Positions 26,301-33,859 of a stretch of DNA of 64,000 nucleotides are shown here, piece after piece (position 1 is the first letter of the stretch; each line of letters begins with the position of its first letter). The DNA comes from Blastochloris sulfoviridis (GTDB taxonomy: Bacteria; Pseudomonadota; Alphaproteobacteria; Rhizobiales; Xanthobacteraceae). The notes under the pieces were generated by a model. It was not told the origin of the DNA, did not search any database, and worked only from the letters and a program-made list of their open reading frames with translations. Position numbers and translations under genes: made by a program. The stretch is from positions 1 to 64,000 of the forward strand of contig NZ_VWPL01000005.1 in the NCBI RefSeq assembly GCF_008630065.1. Direction: 5' to 3'.

Positions 26301-27082
26301 AGGTTGCTCTCGATCGCCGCGACATCGGCCGCCTTGACGTATTCGAACGACGGAAACACGATTGCGTCGTAATTGACCAGCTTGGAGAGATCCTTGAGGT
26401 CGGCCTCGGTGATCACGTCGAACGGCACGCCGGCCATCGCCGCCTGGTTCTGCGCCGCCATGAAGAGCTGGGTGTACGCGGTCTCGGCGAGGTTGACGTC
26501 CGTCAGGCCGAAATAGCGGGCGGCGGTCGTGTCGGAATAGACGATGGCCACCTTCTTGGTGAGATCGGCGCGCGCCGGCAGGCTGCCGGTGTCGGTGACG
26601 GCGTAGGCGGTGTTGTAGACCCCCGGCAAGAAGGTCTGGTCGTTGATATCGATCAGCGCACTGAGGCCGGCGGGACTGCCGATCGCGGCCTTGGGGACCG
26701 CAAATTCGATGGTGGTGCCGTCCGCGCCCAGCGCGAAGCTGAGATCCTGCTTGTAGGTGGTAACGGGATTGCCGGAGGCGTCGGGAGCGACCGCATAGAG
26801 CTTCAGCGCGCCTGCATTGAGCTCGACCTGATACTCGACGCCGTTAGCCCAGCCCCAGATCTTGTAGCCGGTGCTGTTGTTCTGATCGGTGTTGAGCCAC
26901 ATCGTGGTGTTGGTGCCGATCGTGGTGTCGAGTGGCGCCTTGATCGCGAACACATAGCTGTCGCCGGTCGTCTTGCCGTAGGCTTCAAAGCCGTCCACCG
27001 GTGCGGCCCCGTCGATCCGGTCGGTCGCCGTCCAGTCCCCCAGGAGTCCATCAAGCGTGATGTTGCCGACCACGACTGCCAT
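23396..27082 (-). CDS. Secreted polysaccharide-deacetylase / cadherin / RTX protein
   Basis: This 1228-residue protein opens with a beta-sandwich like a carbohydrate-binding module (residues 1-150; GNITLDGLLGDWTATDRI). An alpha/beta domain (about 165-400; KKVAIVYSDTTAARYFGLTD) follows. Next is a NodB-like deacetylase region with GNEIGSHSYTHL; His511 and His515 fit the metal-binding HxxxH. A cadherin-type repeat follows near 860-960 (TITSAAAVAFAENGTGTVLA), then two blocks of GGxGxDxL calcium-binding RTX repeats (about 970-1020 and 1085-1130) and a C-terminal type I secretion tail. There is no N-terminal signal peptide, as expected. The start at 27082 follows AAGGAGAG. No type I exporter genes lie in the window. 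It probably modifies an exopolysaccharide. Confidence 0.85.
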   Translation of the reverse strand: MAVVVGNITLDGLLGDWTATDRIDGAAPVDGFEAYGKTTGDSYVFAIKAPLDTTIGTNTTMWLNTDQNNSTGYKIWGWANGVEYQVELNAGALKLYAVAPDASGNPVTTYKQDLSFALGADGTTIEFAVPKAAIGSPAGLSALIDINDQTFLPGVYNTAYAVTDTGSLPARADLTKKVAIVYSDTTAARYFGLTDVNLAETAYTQLFMAAQNQAAMAGVPFDVITEADLKDLSKLVNYDAIVFPSFEYVKAADVAAIESNLTLLAKNYDTSLITAGNFMTNSETGAALADAYARMKALFDVQLKASGWSGSSGVTIKSVGSGFDGVGGYTAGETINAYSNSGGVGWLAFEDATAGTTPLSVIATQTVTGTGGGSYNAVIASSINGDRNVLFSTTSVMGDNNQLSQAISYAVNGATGPTVGLQMSRQGSIVASRTDMDQSQYIDEVHPDDGSAGIYDKMLPILQSWKTAYNFVGSYYINIGDKQSAGEWTNPAYSLPYYQQLLALGNEIGSHSYTHLVNLNPAENTNILKTGTGPGTFDYEFRASRDYIANLLGLDKFSIGAAVPGAGETRATAEQIIQYYDYLTGGYSSYGAGYPGAFGYLSAQDASAGKVYLAPNMKFDFTLIGWEKIGAAAALAEWKKEFDALSKHAELPVILWPWHDYGVTVSEGGGYTKQMYTDFIAYAYSKGAEFVTLADLADRIKNFEQSSINYSVSGSTVTATVTSADAGKFALDLDNLGSQVIKSVAGWYAYDSDSVFTPKLSGGAATYTITLGAAADDVTHITALPMRAELLSVSGDGTNLSFSLIGEGQIVIDLGNSAGRTVSVSGARIVSQVDDMLTLDVGANGQHDVTVTQSAPGVNVAPTITSAAAVAFAENGTGTVLAVTATDAATQTLTYAISGDDAALFTINAATGALQFKAAPDFETPQDQDQSNVYGVTVTVSDNGTPVLSATQALSITVTDVAGITYTGTSRANTFNGGSENDTINGNGGNDTLYGNAGDDAIKGGAGNDKMYGGFGNDTYIVNSTGDLVSEVGGGGTDTVKSSVTLSLSDTSRVQGDVENLALTGSNAINGTGNALANVITGNSASNVLTGLDGADTLSGAGGRDRLIGGAGNDTLTGGRGVDAFVFRAPAEGVDTITDFVSRTDYFEISASGFGGGLVAGTSATLKTVADVAAASNTGTKGYFIFDNSGANAGTVYWDPTGGVGSDAVAFAKIAAGSALVPTDFHVV

Positions 27083-27657
27083 GACCGCTCTCCTTAGAAA
27101 TCTCTGCGCCGGCCGCGCGATGTGATGGTGCTTCTGAAACGTTGTCTTGACTATTGAGATGTCGGTCGCCCGATGCTCGCCCTTCGGAAGTCGAGCATGG
27201 CGCCCGGAACGCTGAAGACGCCTGAAACGCTGAACTTGACGCACACAAAGAGATGCGCGACCGCTGCCAGACATCTTTTGCTATTGATGCATCGCCCCGC
27301 GGCCTTGTCCAACCCGTTTCCCTGATCCAAATCAGGAAAATATTAACCTATACCAGCGGCCATCAACCTTTGCTGACCTTGCCACACTCAAGGCAAAGCT
27401 CAGGCATGTGGCCGAATTTGCCTGCACGGCCGTCCAACTGTTGAATTCTTTTGAAAAACAAGGATGTGCGGCGCAGAAACCGAGCCCGGCCACGATGACG
27501 ATGGGTCATCGGTGGAGGCCGCAAAGACTGTCGCGAAAGACTGTCGCGGTGGGCCGGCACTCGGCTGTGAAAAGGGATCGGGAAGCAGCCCCCTCGCCTC
27601 CCGTTGATGCGGTTTCCTGGGCTGCTGGCATATCCGGCTGATCAAGCCGGGGTCGCA
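27083..27657. other. Leader region of the RTX gene and gap
   Basis: No gene is recognisable. Low-GC patches occur at about 27275-27350. CCTGATCCAAATCAGG at 27321-27336, flanked by TTTC and AAAA, is a near-palindrome that could be an operator for the RTX promoter, about 240 bases upstream of its start. A 13-base direct repeat AAAGACTGTCGCG occurs twice at 27523-27549. A loosely family A-like stretch is at 27606-27661. Confidence 0.4.
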
Positions 27658-28110
27658 TCACTCCAGCCGAACCGCTCCCTCTCCGCGCAGATCGATTCGA
27701 ATCCGCAGGTCTCCGGCGGGGCTCCCGCCGCTGCCGTCATAGAGGCTGTAGGGCAGCACGATCAGCAGGCCCGTCTGGGCGTCATAGGATGCTTTCAGCT
27801 TGGCCCAGGCGACGTCGTAGAACCCCAGGGCGCTGCCGCCCTCGGCGGTCGCAGCGGTCCGGCTGACCGCGAAGCACCGGGAACCGATTGATTCCTCCGG
27901 TATGAACACCAGCACATGGACGCTGCCGGAGACGGGCTCGCCGTCGGTATCGACCAGCGCCACCCGGATCTTGCCGTTCGAGAACGTGCGCGGTCCTTCG
28001 GCGAGGAAGCTGATCCGGTCGAGATGTTCGCATGCCCCGATGGAGGCGGCTTCGGCCCGGCCGAACCCGCACGCCATCGCGGCGAAGAGCAACAAGGCCG
28101 CACGTCGCAA
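27658..28110 (-). CDS. Small exported protein of unknown function
   Basis: The chosen start is TTG at 28110, preceded by GGGGGGCAG. It yields about 150 residues with a signal peptide (LRRAALLLFAAMACGFGRAEA). In-frame ATG at 28167 is possible but would bury the signal. The mature part has two cysteines (ACEH and SRCF), then alternating hydrophobic beta strands (IRVALVDTDGEPVSGSVHVL, LIVLPYSLYDGSGG). It looks like a small periplasmic or outer-surface beta protein. No family is recognised. It lies 113 bases after the DUF533 gene on the same strand. Confidence 0.6.
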   Translation of the reverse strand: MRRAALLLFAAMACGFGRAEAASIGACEHLDRISFLAEGPRTFSNGKIRVALVDTDGEPVSGSVHVLVFIPEESIGSRCFAVSRTAATAEGGSALGFYDVAWAKLKASYDAQTGLLIVLPYSLYDGSGGSPAGDLRIRIDLRGEGAVRLE

Positions 28111-28223
28111 GACTGCCCCCCAACGTTCATTGTTTGAAAAGTAGCACACCGATCCGCTCGATTGCATTCTCCAGGCAGCGCCATGAAAGGCCGGATCGCG
28201 GCGCGGGCCGCAGGCCGCCCGCG

Positions 28224-29144
28224 TCAGGATTGCGCGCCGGCAGCCGCCGCGTCGAGTCGCGCCACCAATCCCGGATCGAGCTTCAGGCCGGTTGCGAGAT
28301 TGGCGAGAAAGCCCCTCTCGGCGGCATTGTCGGGGTTGATGGCGAGCCGCGCGGCCGTGTAGACCTGCGCCGCAACCTCCGGCGATGCGATCTGCACGAC
28401 CAGCGCATTGACCGTCAGCGGCTTGGCAAACTCGCTCTCCAGGAAGTTCGTCTCCGTGGCATCGAGTCCCGCCCGGGCGAGCCCGCCGACGATGTAGCGA
28501 CGCTCGGCCTGATCGACCACGCCGTCCGCCGCGGCCGCAGCGATCATCGCGCGCACGATCAAAAGCGCGGTCTGCTGGTCGGCGGCCGCATCGGCGGTTT
28601 CGCCGAAGGCGCTTTCGCCGGGCGGCGCCTGCACGCCCGGTCCCATGTCGATGATCGGCTTGCCGGCCTGATAGTTCTCCCACGCCTTGTAGGCGAGGCC
28701 GCCGATCACGGCGAGGCCGCCGAGCTTCGCTGTGCCTGCCGCGATGTCGCGCCCGGCCCTGGTGCCGAGCAACAGCGCAGCGAGCCCGCCGAGCGCCGCG
28801 CCAGCCGCCGTCTGGTTCTGGCCGACCAGATCGCGGGCCTTGGCCCATAGGTCTCCGGCGCTCGAACCGGTCGTATCCTTGAGCGTCTGGTTGGCCTTGT
28901 CGCTGACCCCGGTCCGGGCGTCGATGTCGTGGGCGGCCTTCTGCAGGCCGGAGGTCGCGGCACCAAGGATCTGGCCAACCACCGACGCGAAGCTGCCAGC
29001 GCCCACCGGCTTGCCGGCCGCACCCTCGCGCATCCCCGCCTGGACCTCGCTCGCCGCTTGTCCGAGAACCTCGCCAATTCCACCGGCCGCGCCCTGCGGC
29101 GAGCCGCCGCCCATGACCGCATCGAGCAACTTCTTCGAATCCAT
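28224..29144 (-). CDS. DUF533 (TerB-like fold) protein
   Basis: A 306-residue protein with the layout of the YebE/DUF533 family. It has a Gly/Ala-rich N-terminal half with a weak membrane-associating stretch (AAGAALGGLAALLLGTRAG, then GGLAVIGGLAYKAW) and a C-terminal all-helical domain like TerB (ALLIVRAMIAAAAADGVVDQ, ERRYIVGGLARAGL). TerB-like domains bind metal and act in stress or phage-defence assemblies; the job of DUF533 is unknown. The start at 29144 follows AAGGGAG. It is the downstream-most gene of the four-gene minus-strand cluster that begins at 32986, separated from the next by 265 bases. Confidence 0.82.
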   Translation of the reverse strand: MDSKKLLDAVMGGGSPQGAAGGIGEVLGQAASEVQAGMREGAAGKPVGAGSFASVVGQILGAATSGLQKAAHDIDARTGVSDKANQTLKDTTGSSAGDLWAKARDLVGQNQTAAGAALGGLAALLLGTRAGRDIAAGTAKLGGLAVIGGLAYKAWENYQAGKPIIDMGPGVQAPPGESAFGETADAAADQQTALLIVRAMIAAAAADGVVDQAERRYIVGGLARAGLDATETNFLESEFAKPLTVNALVVQIASPEVAAQVYTAARLAINPDNAAERGFLANLATGLKLDPGLVARLDAAAAGAQS

Positions 29145-29409
29145 GGTCGCAATCTCCCTTGGGAAAGGCTGAGCCTTCATGCATCGATCTGAGCGGCCCA
29201 TTTGACGGCAGCCCCGCGTGACGTCCTTCAACCAGGGACGCACGGTCGCACCGGGCCCCATGCCGAACGCCGAGCGCTGCCGTTTTGCAGCGCGTGGGAC
29301 AACACCCCAGACGCCATCCGGTTTCCGGCCTTGACGTCCGCGGAGCCGCTTGACGGCTCAACCCGCGCCGGTTCGCCGGCGGACGGCGTGCCGGGACTCG
29401 TCCTCGCGA

Positions 29410-30840
29410 TCAGAAACCGCCGCCGGTGCGCCACCCGCCGCCGCTGCCACCGCCGCCGGACGGCGGGAATCCCGCATCACCGCGGTCCGTCCCGCCCCGG
29501 GGGCTCGGCCATGGCGAGCGGCCGCGCCGGCCGAAGTCCGGATCGGACTGCGGCCGCGGAAACCGGAACCCGCCGCGCAGCACGCGGTCGAGCTCGGCGC
29601 CCCGAATGGCGCCGGTCAGAATGCCGCCAATGACCTCGCCGAGCAGGTCGGCCCCGCCCTCGAAGGTGCCACGCGGATCGCCATAGCCCGACCGGCGGGC
29701 CCGGTCGCGGGCGCTCTCCAGCTCGGCGCGGTGTTCCGCCATGTCGCGGATTGCCTCGCGCAGGCGCCCGAGGTCATTCTCGACCGCCTGCAGCCGGCGG
29801 CGCGTCTCGGCGATCACGCCGATCGCCTGGTCGTCGGCCGGCTGCGGCGTCCGCTTGGCGCTGGCGAGAAGGTCTTGCAGATCCTGGGTTGCCAGCGCGC
29901 GCGCCAGCATGTCGGTCGCCTTGTCGAACACGGCGGCATCGCCGACCCCGCCCTCGGCCTGTCGCTCGGCGTCGAGCGCCGCGAGGCGTACCGTCGCCGC
30001 CGTCACCTCGGCTTCGGCCCGCTCCACCTCGGCCTGCGCTGCCGCCACGGCGGCCTCCAGCGGCTCGACGCCATCGGCCACCAGGGCGGCGCGCTCGATC
30101 TGCCCGACGGTTTGCTCGACCGCCTCGAACTCGCGCCGCTTGCCGTCGGCGTGCTCGCGAAGCCGCAACGGGATCTCCTGCAGCATCACGAAATTCGCCC
30201 GCGCGTCGCGGTAGCCGACCAGATCGGCCACCCAGCGGTCGATCGACCGCACCAGCGACCCGCTCGTATCCTCGGACTGGCCGTGCCGCCGGCGCCACAG
30301 ATACATGAACAGCGGATCGTCCTCGTAGGGCTTGCGCTTGGCGGAGAGATCGGCTTCCGTCTGGGCTGCCTTCTCCTCGGCCTTGCCGGCGACCTCGCGC
30401 GCCGCATCGAGGCGGGCCTTCGCCGACTGCCAGGCCTTATCGGATCGCATGCGCTCGGCCGTTGCCTGCTGCAGATCCTCCAGCCGATCGAGCGCCTCCG
30501 CCAGAATCTGGTCGACGCGGTGCTTCTCGCCTTCGGCCTGCTCCAGGGCGCGCTGCGCCTCGTCGCGCTGCCCGGCCAACGCCTCAAGACGCCGCCGGTG
30601 CTCGTCGATCATGGCGAGCGCTGCCCGCTCGCTGGCGTCGAGCGAGCCGATCACGTTCTCGCGGATCGCGGCGTCAAGCCGGATGCGGGCGAGCGAGCGG
30701 AATCCCTCCGCCTCGGTGCGTCGCAGGATGGCAGCCTGTTCCATCGCCGCGCGGAGCGCGACATCATACTGCCCCTCGTCGGTGCGCGCCCGGCTGATCG
30801 CCTGCTCGACCGTCATCATCGCATCGCGGCCCGAGATCAT
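29410..30840 (-). CDS. Long coiled-coil protein with Gly-rich tail
   Basis: About 476 residues, almost all charged helical heptads (for example LDAAIRENVIGSLDASERAA and QILAEALDRLEDLQQATAER). A short conserved-looking insert, DDPLFMYLWRRRHGQ, sits near residue 175. The C-terminal 60 residues are Pro/Gly-rich and end SGGGGSGGGWRTGGGF, similar to tails of TPM-domain membrane proteins. No signal or membrane segment is present. Start candidates GTG 30852, ATG 30846 and ATG 30840 are all in frame; 30840 is best placed after GAGG. It overlaps or nearly touches the upstream gene, indicating an operon. Function unknown. Confidence 0.7.
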   Translation of the reverse strand: MISGRDAMMTVEQAISRARTDEGQYDVALRAAMEQAAILRRTEAEGFRSLARIRLDAAIRENVIGSLDASERAALAMIDEHRRRLEALAGQRDEAQRALEQAEGEKHRVDQILAEALDRLEDLQQATAERMRSDKAWQSAKARLDAAREVAGKAEEKAAQTEADLSAKRKPYEDDPLFMYLWRRRHGQSEDTSGSLVRSIDRWVADLVGYRDARANFVMLQEIPLRLREHADGKRREFEAVEQTVGQIERAALVADGVEPLEAAVAAAQAEVERAEAEVTAATVRLAALDAERQAEGGVGDAAVFDKATDMLARALATQDLQDLLASAKRTPQPADDQAIGVIAETRRRLQAVENDLGRLREAIRDMAEHRAELESARDRARRSGYGDPRGTFEGGADLLGEVIGGILTGAIRGAELDRVLRGGFRFPRPQSDPDFGRRGRSPWPSPRGGTDRGDAGFPPSGGGGSGGGWRTGGGF

Positions 30841-30848
30841 CGACATCC

Positions 30849-31814
30849 TCACCAGGTGGTGATGCGGCCTTCGAGCACCGGCATCTTGAACACCGTTTCC
30901 AGGGTGCCCCGCCGCTTCTCGCCGAGCCGTATGTTCTGCACGATGCCGTTGCGCACCTTGTCGTCGCGCACGGCCTCGTAGGTCGCTTGTGAAACGCGCA
31001 CGGCGAAGCGGCTGACCATCTCGATCTTGTTGGTCTCGTCGTTGCGGATCGGCAGCTTGACGGGACGCCCCTGCGGATCGATCGCATCGACGACGAGATA
31101 GAAGGCGTGTCCCTTGTAGCTCGGATGCTCGCGGTAGATCCCGGTCCGATCCTCCGGCCGGCCGGCGATGCGCAGCTCGTATTCCTGGCGCAGTTGCACC
31201 ACCAGCCCGTCGAGATCGGCGGCGGCCGTGCGTGCCTCGGCGACATCGCGCCGATCGAGGGCGGCGCGGCCACGGGTGAAGAGTGCATCCGCCCGCTGGC
31301 GCGCGGCCGCGTCGATCGCCTCGGAATAGACGGCGTCACGCGTCGTGGCGAGCCGATGCGGCAGGGTTTCGGAAAGCTCGACACGGACGGCCTCGGCCGC
31401 CTGCCGCTGCGGCCGCACGACACCGACATCATAGACCAGCCACGCGGCCAGGCCGGCGGCAACCACGAGCCCAAGCCGCATGCCATACCGATCGCGCCGA
31501 ACCCACGTCAGCGCCGCCAGCCGGCGCAAGCCAGGCGGCGACGGCGTGTAGACGAAGCGGCTCTCCTTCAGCGCCTTGACGCCCTGGGCGAGAATGCTGT
31601 CCGGAACGTCGATCCCCTGCCCCTTGTAGAGCGCCCGCAGCCGCGCGATCAGCTCCCCCTCGCGCGTATCCTCGGCGAGCTCGCGCTCCACCATCACCGT
31701 GCGATGCCGCAGCGTGTCGACGACATCCATCGCCAGCATCAGCTCGTCGAGCGAGCCGGCCGGCTTGCGCGCCGCCTCGGCAGGCGGTGCCGCAGTGTCG
31801 GGCGCCGCCGCCAT
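30849..31814 (-). CDS. DUF6384-like membrane-anchored protein
   Basis: A 321-residue protein with a soluble N-terminal helical part (SLDELMLAMDVVDTLRHRTV), one membrane segment near residues 115-130 (GLVVAAGLAAWLVYDVGVV) and a C-terminal domain with FYLVVDAIDPQGRPVKLPI and conserved Arg/Glu clusters. The pattern fits proteins labelled DUF6384. Its start overlaps the stop of the upstream gene by one base at 31814, and its own stop lies within the start region of the next gene. The three therefore appear to form one translation unit and probably one complex at the inner membrane. Confidence 0.72.
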   Translation of the reverse strand: MAAAPDTAAPPAEAARKPAGSLDELMLAMDVVDTLRHRTVMVERELAEDTREGELIARLRALYKGQGIDVPDSILAQGVKALKESRFVYTPSPPGLRRLAALTWVRRDRYGMRLGLVVAAGLAAWLVYDVGVVRPQRQAAEAVRVELSETLPHRLATTRDAVYSEAIDAAARQRADALFTRGRAALDRRDVAEARTAAADLDGLVVQLRQEYELRIAGRPEDRTGIYREHPSYKGHAFYLVVDAIDPQGRPVKLPIRNDETNKIEMVSRFAVRVSQATYEAVRDDKVRNGIVQNIRLGEKRRGTLETVFKMPVLEGRITTW

Positions 31815-32986
31815 CAGAGTGACAGCGCCTTTCCGTCAGCGACCAGCTTCGCCACACGGCGCTTGCCGTCCTCGACGGCATCGCGGATCTCGGCGGAGTT
31901 CTTCGTCGCCATCTGGCGCATCTCGTCGATGATGGTCTGCGCGCGCTCCTGGTAGGAGACCACCGAGTCGACCAGCTTCTTCACCGCATCGGCCCGCACG
32001 GTCGGTCCATAGCCGGAGCGGATGGCCGCCTCCTGCACCTCTGAGCCGACCTCCGACAGCGTCTCCAGCGACTTCGAGATGCCTTCCTTCATGGCGTCGA
32101 GCGTGGCGGTCGACTCGTGCAGGCCGAACATGCCGGTGAAGGATGCCTTGAGAGCGGTCAGCACGGTGTCATTGGTCGAGAAGAAGGAGATCGACTGCGC
32201 GTAGATCCTCTCCTTGGCGTTGGTGGTCTGCTGCAGCCGCGCCATCACCACTTCGGATGTATTGTAAGAGATGGTCAGGTTGTCGGACAGATCCTTGGCG
32301 ATCTGATAGCGTCTTTCCTCGTCCTGTACGCGGCGGATCTGCTCGTCGCGTGCGAGCTCGAGCTTGGCCCGCTCGGCCGGTTCCGTGCCGGCGAAACCGG
32401 CGACCTTGGCCGACGCCTCGGCGAGCAGGCTGCGCTCGCGCTCCAGCGCCTTGGTGGCGGTCGCCAGCACTTCGAAGGCCAGCACCTCGGACTGCTTCAG
32501 CGCGCCGCGGAAGTCACGATAGGCTTCGAGAATGACGTGCTCGCGATCGATCTGGCCCTTCGTGGCTTGGGTGACGTCGAGATAGATCGCCTTGATCTTG
32601 TCGAAGCGGTCGGCAATGTCGCCGCGCGCGATCTTCATCCACACATTGGTGGCCCGCTCCAGGATGTCGAGCTTGCTGTCGGCGATCTGGTCGACCATGC
32701 GCTTGGCGTCGTCGCGGATCGAGTTGAAGCCGGCGGTGATCTGCTCGTAGCGCTGGCCGATCTCCATGCCGGCGATCTGCTCTCGGACGACCTCGTTGAA
32801 CAGCGAGGCCTGGCCGAGCGTGCGGGCGATCACCTGGATCTTGTCGGGGTCGAGGTCGGAGATCTTCTCCAGCAGGGCGTTGATCGGGGCAGGCTCGGTC
32901 TTCTCGGGCGCGAGCCCGACATCACGCAACGCGCCGACCGCTCGGTCGAGATACTGCATCGAAGTGGGCGGGATCACGTCTGCCAT
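31814..32986 (-). CDS. Cytoplasmic helical-bundle protein (TelA-like in outline)
   Basis: A 390-residue, almost wholly helical protein with no signal or membrane segment. Notable stretches are INALLEKISDLDPDKIQVIA near residue 35, ITAGFNSIRDDAKRMVDQI near 85 and SISFFSTNDTVLTALKASF near 265. The length, heptads and repeated IRDD/ERAT patterns recall toxic-anion-resistance (TelA) proteins, but motif identity is not strong enough to assign it. It is the first gene of the four-gene cluster, downstream of family B repeats at 33089-33240. The start is ATG 32986; an upstream G-poor leader gives no clear ribosome binding site. Confidence 0.65.
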   Translation of the reverse strand: MADVIPPTSMQYLDRAVGALRDVGLAPEKTEPAPINALLEKISDLDPDKIQVIARTLGQASLFNEVVREQIAGMEIGQRYEQITAGFNSIRDDAKRMVDQIADSKLDILERATNVWMKIARGDIADRFDKIKAIYLDVTQATKGQIDREHVILEAYRDFRGALKQSEVLAFEVLATATKALERERSLLAEASAKVAGFAGTEPAERAKLELARDEQIRRVQDEERRYQIAKDLSDNLTISYNTSEVVMARLQQTTNAKERIYAQSISFFSTNDTVLTALKASFTGMFGLHESTATLDAMKEGISKSLETLSEVGSEVQEAAIRSGYGPTVRADAVKKLVDSVVSYQERAQTIIDEMRQMATKNSAEIRDAVEDGKRRVAKLVADGKALSL

Positions 32987-33088
32987 TGCATCGTCTCCAT
33001 CGCTCGCCAGCGTAACCGTCTCCGCCGCAGGTGGTGGCGGACAGCTCCCGGCGCACCGCGAAACCGGTGCACCAATAGCGTGATTCTA

Positions 33089-33240
33089 GTGCATTTTCCG
33101 GAGAAGTGGGACTGGTCCCGCGAAAGAGAAGGGGCTAGAGCATTCTCCGCAAAAGTGGATGCCGGTTTCGCGAAAGAGAACGCGACAACTCAAGAGCTTA
33201 GATCGCCCGATCTGGCGCAGTCGGATCGGATCGCACTCTA
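33089..33240. repeat. Tandem pair of family B palindromes
   Basis: GTGCATTTTCCGGAGAAGTG (33089 on) and GAGCATTCTCCGCAAAAGTG (33138 on) open two consecutive units, each followed by a GCGAAAGAGAA segment. The second continues CAACTCAAGAGCTTAGATCG and ends TCGGATCGGATCGCACTCTA at 33240. The last three bases are the complement of the TAG stop of the TetR gene. Two head-to-tail units end to end suggest local duplication. Confidence 0.8.
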
Positions 33241-33840
33241 GGCCGACGGATGTGGCGGACCCTCGCCCAGCAGCGTAAGCAGTTCCTTCAGCGCGGCGTC
33301 GAGACGCGCCGGGTCGGCGCCGGCGCGGACCATCACCTGAAAGCCGGGGAACGCCACGACGAGCAGCCGGGCGATGGCGCCCGCATCCCTGGCGGACGCG
33401 ATCGAGCCCTCCGCCTGCCCCCGTGCGATGGTGCGGCGGAAGGCATCCTCGATCGCCTGGAAATCGGCGGCGATGCGGCTGCGAATCGCCGCATCGTGCG
33501 GCGCGAGCTCGACCGCCTGGTTGGTGCTCATGCAGCCGCAGGACGACTCGGGCCCGTGGACCGAGTCGATGATCGACCGGAAGAACGTCTCGATCGCCTC
33601 GCGGGCCGGCCTGCTGTCAAGGTTGCGGTTGAGCTCCGCGGTGCGCTCGGCGCGGTAGGCGTCGAACGCCGCGAGGAACAGGTCGCGCTTGCCGCCGAAG
33701 GCCGCATAGAGGCTGCTCCGGCTCAACCCCGTCGCGGCCAGGAGATCGGACATCGAGGTCGCCTCGAACCCCTTGCGCCGGAACAGGCCGAGCGCCTTGT
33801 CGAGCACCTCGGCGGTGTTGAACTCCTGCGGCCTGACCAT
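33238..33840 (-). CDS. TetR/AcrR regulator, NemR-type
   Basis: A 200-residue repressor with an N-terminal helix-turn-helix (TSMSDLLAATGLSRSSLYAA near residues 25-45) and a ligand domain containing the cysteine pair CGC near residue 105. This NemR-like subfamily uses cysteines to sense electrophiles and hypochlorite. It is encoded 19 bases after the old yellow enzyme gene on the same strand, so both are likely co-transcribed. An operator-like dyad precedes that gene. The ATG at 33840 lacks a strong ribosome binding site; coupling to the gene before it may help. Its stop codon is supplied by the right edge of a family B repeat. Confidence 0.85.
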   Translation of the reverse strand: MVRPQEFNTAEVLDKALGLFRRKGFEATSMSDLLAATGLSRSSLYAAFGGKRDLFLAAFDAYRAERTAELNRNLDSRPAREAIETFFRSIIDSVHGPESSCGCMSTNQAVELAPHDAAIRSRIAADFQAIEDAFRRTIARGQAEGSIASARDAGAIARLLVVAFPGFQVMVRAGADPARLDAALKELLTLLGEGPPHPSA

Positions 33841-33859
33841 GACGCCCGCGATCCGCCGC

